Positions 59,280 through 64,000 of a stretch of 64,000 nt of DNA are shown piece after piece. The notes beneath the pieces are model-generated. The model was not told where the DNA came from, searched no databases, and saw only the letters and a program-made list of their open reading frames with translations. Each line of letters starts with the position of its first letter. Within the stretch, counting starts at the first letter, position 1. The translations under genes and the position numbers were made by a program. This DNA is from Torreya grandis. Lineage: Eukaryota; Streptophyta; Pinopsida; Cupressales; Taxaceae. The stretch covers positions 3,168,001 through 3,232,000 of the forward strand of contig JARHVA010001190.1 in the NCBI GenBank assembly GCA_037957365.1, read 5' to 3'.

Positions 59280-61146
59280 TAGCTTTTACTTCTTTGGCTA
59301 GATGAAATTTGCACAATAATCTATATTAACATATTTTCTTCCATTTTTCTCTTTATTATGATAAGGAATCACACTTTATTGTCATTGTATCCTATTATGC
59401 CCTTTATCACATTTTTTATGATTTGAAGCAACTCAAATTATTCCACGTGTCACTCTTGATTTTCCCTTTCTTTCATCTCCACAAAGGATAAAATAAAGTT
59501 GAAGTCAAGATAACACTTTTATTTTACCTAAATTTATGAGACTCCTCAACCCCATGCTCTTTAAATATCTCTCTTATCAACCTTGTCCTAAGTATTCAAA
59601 TTAAAGTCATCTATAGCACCCATGTTTGGTTTTCCAAATCTGTATGGAGGAGGAATATTAAAAAACCATCAAGAAAGTTAAAAGTTAAATTATTTAAAAC
59701 AAAAGGAAATGATACCTAAAAGGCAACATACAATTATTAAAATTCAAAATCACACCAAAAGACATGATTTCAACTACATCTCTTATCTCTAATCGAAGCT
59801 CAAACTCCACAGTTGGCTTCACATAGATCCAAGGTCCTTTGGGTACGGTAGGCTAATAGATTAGAATATGGAATTTCAAAAAAAATTATGGTGTTACTTA
59901 CTTTCTCACACAAGTACCTAATCTTTGTAGTAAACCAACAGCTCTATAAGGGGTCCTGAAGAACGAGGAACACATCATGGAGAGGTAGGTTTATTTTACT
60001 TTTCATGCATATAACCTTCATGGGATGATTTGTATACTCTATTTATTGACATAAGACTTGTGTTGCTAAGATAATTTTTAAGTCTTCTTGTTTTGATAAA
60101 CCTAATTTGAGTGTCTTGACTTTGATAAAGAGTTGTTTTACCTTGGTTTTTCTTTCATTCTCCCCTCCACCCATATCATTTCCTCCCTTGACAGACAAAT
60201 TGTGATTCCAAAATTGTTTTCCCTTCTTCTATTATTCCTTTTTCTTCACATCTTAAAAACATGTTAGCACTACTTTGTTTTGTTTTTATTTATCCTTAGA
60301 ATGAAACAACATATTTGAGCAACTATGGATTTCTTCTTTCTTTTCACCATCATTTTATATTTTCTACACTTTACTTTTCTTTTACCATTTGTTATTATTT
60401 TGTTGTCCTATTGTTACGAACACCTGAATCATACCTTTTTTCCATTGTTGAGTTTGGTTAGCTTATTACTTCTCACTTGACAATGTTGTTTTCCCTTGTT
60501 ATGCACTTTTTTTTTTCTTTTTTGTCCATTGTTGATTGAGATGTGGATTGTTCCTGGTCATTCATCAATGTTGTTTTATCATTTTTGTTTAGTCTTTTAC
60601 CATTTTTTTGTTTTTGTTTTACCATCATGTTTAACATATATCCTTGATTTGAATTAGTGAGTTTTCCTTTCTTACTTAACGATAGCTTGTTTGAGTTTTT
60701 TAGTCTTTAGTAGCCTTGGCTTTTCAATTACCTAGGTTACTCTTGTTTTTGACTTGGTCATTTGGTCTAACATAGTACCAATCACCCCAGCTTGCCAAAT
60801 TTATTAAGTACATCATGTCCTTATACCACCAGCTATCTTGGCTTTTCTTGCAATTATTTTTATTTTTAGTTTTGTATTCTTGGGTTTATCAAAAGCAATC
60901 TCTGAACCTTACATAATCAAAACTAACAACACAATAGATAACCATCTCATGATAAAGGTATGTTAGGGTACACATAAGATTTATTTATTTTTAGTTATTT
61001 ACTTTTTAGCTTAGTTTTCCTTTTAGTCATTTACTTTCAATTATTATTTTTTTAAATACTATAAATTTTTTTAGCATCAGCATTGTGTGTTACTATGTTA
61101 TTTCTTGAAGCACCATCCCCTGTTACACCTTAGTGACATGTGATGA
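59280..61146 (+). other. Tat 3' noncoding region, T-rich
   Basis: No coding frame is recognised. The plus strand is strikingly T-rich from about 60100 to 61080. It corresponds to the space between pol and the 3' LTR that is often long in Tat elements. Confidence 0.6.
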
Positions 61147-61163
61147 GATTTGAATGGGGCATA
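61147..61163 (+). other. polypurine tract
   Basis: GATTTGAATGGGGCATA directly precedes the 3' LTR and is purine-rich at its core. Confidence 0.6.
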
Positions 61164-62359
61164 CATATACATATAATATTTTTAATTTTTATCACATATT
61201 GATGTTTTACATCTTGCAGGAACTTGTTGAGACTCAATCTCTTTGAGACTTAATCTCTTTGAGTGTACGCCCTAAGGGGTGCACCGAAAAGGGGTGGTCA
61301 AACCTTTTATGCTTCTCATAACTATTGTCCCTTACATTATTACCAATCCAACCATATCCCAAAACCTTTCCCTAAGCTACTTCTCCTCCCTTGAGTATTC
61401 CTTCAATATTTTTCTCTTACCATTTCTTTTTTTTGTCTAAAACTCCTTTTGGTTAGTCAGCTATACTGGGTCAACTAGGTTGACCCATTATAGTTTAGGG
61501 TTATTCTTTACTTTCTTAGTTTGTTAGCCCTTTGGCTGACCTAGCTCAGACCTAGTAAATTGTCTCTAAAAACACACTAGTCGATTGGGTCACCCTATAC
61601 AACTGACATTCCTAGAAGTATTTAGGGGAAGATCCACCTATATATATAAGATCATTTTGGTCATTATTCATGTGTAATCAAGAGTTCTTATTCACTCGCA
61701 CTTTTTTATAATCTGATCTTCCACCATTCTATTTGAGAAGACTTAGCTTAGGTTTTTTATTTGAAGAATCTAGTCTTGTGGATAAGTCTTGGATGGTTTG
61801 GTCTTTCTTAGAGATCCTTACAGACCACAACAACCTCTTTTGAAGCCCTTTTGGCCAACGGAGAGATTAAGTCTCGACGGATTCATATTCAGGTAAGTAT
61901 ATTCTAACTTTTTTCTCCTCTCTTTTAGTAGATATAAGTAGCATAAGTGTTGGATAAAATAATACTATCTTTCATATTTTATGTATTAGGGTGTTACTCA
62001 TACTTAATTTAATTGAAATTCCTTATACATGTTTGTTTTATTATTTTTAACCTCCACTTTGTGCCACAAGCTTTGGTGTACACTAGATTAGATTTACTTT
62101 CTTGTTATTAAAATAAGTGACACGCTTTAAACTTTAGGACTCCATTAGGATTGTTGTATAATTATGTTAGACTGTAGGTTTTGGAACCCTTCTTAGCATT
62201 ATATGTTGTGACAAGTGATCCCCTAATCAAGTCTAGCAGATCCTTATATTGGTCATGCTCCCGCTTAACAAGTGTATCTCCAATCGAAAGTGTAGGTATG
62301 TTCTATCTTCTATGATCTAGGATTGGTTTATAGACATGATGCATTTTTTATTGCATACA
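61164..62359 (+). repeat. 3' LTR of the Tat element
   Basis: It pairs with 50063-51236 and ends TTGCATACA, followed by the TGAGA duplication. The starting dinucleotide is CA where the partner has TG. It carries a small internal duplication of a GAGACTYAATCTCTTTGAG block near 61225-61260 that the 5' LTR lacks. Confidence 0.93.
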
Positions 62360-62364
62360 TGAGA
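62360..62364. other. target site duplication TGAGA, right copy
   Basis: It matches 50058-50062. Confidence 0.88.
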
Positions 62365-62830
62365 TTCTTCAACTGATTGTTTATTTGTAGAGACTCCATG
62401 GATGTTGAATAGTTAGAAAAAAAAGATTTTATGAATGTAGTCATGTAGATGTCAATTTTGACATCCGTTATTTATACATCATGTTAGATGGCATGTATCT
62501 TTAAATCCAATCTTATCACATCACCATATTTAAATTATATGGTGAACAACTTCAATTACAACTAAATGAATTCCAACTCTAAGTAGGAATCATAAAGCTC
62601 CTTCAATTTTTGAAATGGTTCCCATGGTGTAATGTACCCCTGTATATGACGAAACACATCCCCATCCATATATGCCCTCATCAAGGCCAATACCTTGTGT
62701 TTTTTTGTTTCTATGTATGATTATCCTTTACATTCCATGTTGGTTCAGTCAGTTATTTCTCTTCGTCACAAATATCGAACCATATATCATCGAAAATGAA
62801 TGTGTTCACTTTCCATGTTCAACATAGAAA
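62365..62830 (-). pseudogene. copia gag, N-terminal part
   Basis: Minus-strand reading gives KHKVLALMRAYMDGDVFRHI, WEPFQKLKELYDSYLELEFI, KLFTI and then S-L-Q-I-N-N-Q-L-K-N, which are successive parts of a UBN2-type copia Gag. The last piece runs in frame into the L-T-F-D-Q-L piece at 50057 on the other side of the Tat element. Weaker sequence to 62830 (a WFDICDEEK stretch) may be the more N-terminal part. Confidence 0.8.
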
Positions 62831-63115
62831 GAATATAGATACATATGAAACTAAGTTAATTGAAAATGAAATGTTGAATTAAATGTTGAAAGTAAATGAA
62901 AATAATTAAAAGTACTATATACATACTTTGACTTACCTTTTCACCGAATAATTACATGTAAATATCATAGTCCTAATTATGGAGGGTGCAATGCCTACAT
63001 TTTAAAAACCCTATGGATACAAAGCTAACAATAGAAGCAATATGTGTTTATGTAGGATGGGAAAATTAACAATGCATAACTCTCAAAACTGATTAAATTA
63101 TGTAGAAAATTAGCA
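62830..63115. other. A+T-rich region, nothing recognised
   Basis: The 5' LTR and primer site of the copia element would be expected here or to the right, but no matching sequence can be seen. Confidence 0.4.
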
Positions 63116-63119
63116 AGCG

Positions 63120-63660
63120 AGGATTGTCAAGGTTAGTTAGAAATAAAAGACCAAACATGTAATGACAAATGAATGTATAACACACTAAATCATGTTGTGA
63201 AGCATACAAAATGTGAATAACAAAAAGGAGTGTAGAACACACTAACTAACATTGGAAAGTATGTAAAATATGAATGACAAAAAATAATATAAAACACACT
63301 AAATCAAGTTGAGAAGTATGTAAAATATTAATGACAAAAAAGAATGTAAGTACACTAAATCACATTGGAAAGCATGTAAAACATTGTAAGTAAATGAAAT
63401 ATAAATGCAAGAAAACTCTAACAAATATATGTAAGAAAATAAAAAGTAACCACATCTAAGATAAACATGTCAAATCGATACACAAACAAAATATAAATGA
63501 TTGAAAATCAGAATGTAAATCAAAATGTAAGACAAGCATGTCAAATGAAGCATGAAGAAATCATAAATGATTGAAGATGAAAATGTAAATCAAGATGTAA
63601 GATAAGTATCTCAAGTCAAAATAAATAACATGTATGTAAAATATCCTATGTAAGATAAGT
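63120..63660. repeat. minisatellite: ~58-bp then ~70-bp units
   Basis: Four units of about 58 bp (63179-63420) share ACACACTAAATCA, then GAAG(T/C)ATGTAAAATAT, then AATGACAAAAA. They are followed by two to three units of about 70 bp (63473-63660) sharing AAATGATTGAA and ATGTAAGA(C/T)AAG. The two families resemble each other in their ATGTAA words. Confidence 0.85.
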
Positions 63661-64000
63661 GAAATCCACAAAAATTAAAAAAGAACATGATTTATATATG
63701 AAAATTCAAAAGATCTAAAGAATGATGACTCAAACTTAGTGTTTTTTTTAAGATACGATGTAATAAATCACAAACACTTAATGACATGAGTAGGATGATA
63801 ATGAAATGGTATGGAAAGTAGATGGTGTAAGGGATGTTTGTGAGGAAAACCTAGAGCTATATAAGGTATTACAATGCAACTCACAAACTAGAATCCAAAA
63901 GTTGTAAGAAATAAAATATGATCAAGGATGTGATCATCAAAAATTAATACATATCAAGGGTAATATCAAGAAAATATGATGAAAATAAAGAGTGTGAGGC
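63661..64000. other. A+T-rich end of window
   Basis: Purine-rich plus strand without a recognisable gene or repeat partner. Confidence 0.5.

Larger units (their letters stand above)
50063..62359 (+). mobile_element. Tat-lineage Ty3/gypsy element, 12.3 kb
   Basis: LTRs 50063-51236 and 61164-62359 start TG/CA and end TTGCATACA. Inside, on the plus strand, are a tRNA-Asp-like primer site, a 1.6-kb leader, gag, protease, RT, an RNase H, a second archaeal-type RNase H, the first part of integrase, a 120-bp triplication, a T-rich noncoding region and a polypurine tract. The double RNase H is the mark of the Tat group. Integrase core is missing. Target duplication TGAGA. Confidence 0.93.
42850..62900 (-). 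mobile_element. copia element opened by two insertions
   Basis: Minus-strand order from the right is gag N-part (62365-~62830), [Tat element 50063-62359], gag C-part (49690-50062), protease, GAG-pre-integrase, integrase, RT (47019-47980), [solo LTR 43747-47013], RNase H (43741-43090), polypurine tract and the start of a 3' LTR (43072 downward). Both frames resume across the insertions after one target duplication is removed. No 5' LTR or primer site is seen to the right of 62900. Confidence 0.88.

Overview
The window is A+T-rich nuclear DNA of a seed plant. I found no host protein gene, rRNA, tRNA gene or CRISPR array that I could support. It is a graveyard of retrotransposons inserted into one another: Ty3/gypsy, Ty1/copia, a plant L1-type LINE with a terminal RNase H, and several solo or non-autonomous LTR elements. 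Large old elements full of stops, together with Tat-lineage gypsy elements and very long copia LTRs, fit a big plant genome such as a gymnosperm. The species cannot be fixed from sequence alone. Every coding region is broken; the longest open stretch is a 272-codon reverse transcriptase piece (56418-57236).

Layout, left to right. 1-808 is a minus-strand Tat-type LTR that cuts into the RNase H domain of a minus-strand chromovirus-like gypsy element (811-~4259). 4440-6440 holds minus-strand remnants, including a LINE RNase H. 7214-7610 is a SINE-like unit with a 31-bp tandem repeat. ~7980-18690 is a plus-strand LINE split by a 4.0-kb deletion-derivative copia element (12840-16860, duplication ATTTC). 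20529-28751 is a minus-strand copia element with 2.87-kb LTRs (duplication AAAAT) carrying a near-perfect 119-bp inverted repeat. ~31250-36308 is a plus-strand gypsy element whose protease active site is split by a 3.07-kb non-autonomous LTR element (32551-35624, duplication TGACT/TGAAT). 38631-~40149 is a candidate solo LTR and ~41830-42880 a Tat-type LTR fragment.

~42850-62900 is one minus-strand copia element opened twice: by a 3.27-kb solo LTR at its RT/RNase H junction (43747-47013, duplication AGACT), and by a 12.3-kb plus-strand Tat-lineage gypsy element in gag (50063-62359, duplication TGAGA). 63120-63660 is a minisatellite block.

The insertions can be ordered because the host reading frame resumes across each one after removing one copy of the target duplication. 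By eye the LTR pair of the 12.8-16.9 kb element is the most alike, so it is probably the youngest. The other pairs are clearly more diverged. Nothing here looks able to transpose on its own. Points of biological interest are the inverted repeat at 25138-25410, the motif arrays inside LTRs and leaders, the non-autonomous elements, and the integrase-deleted Tat element with a 120-bp triplication.
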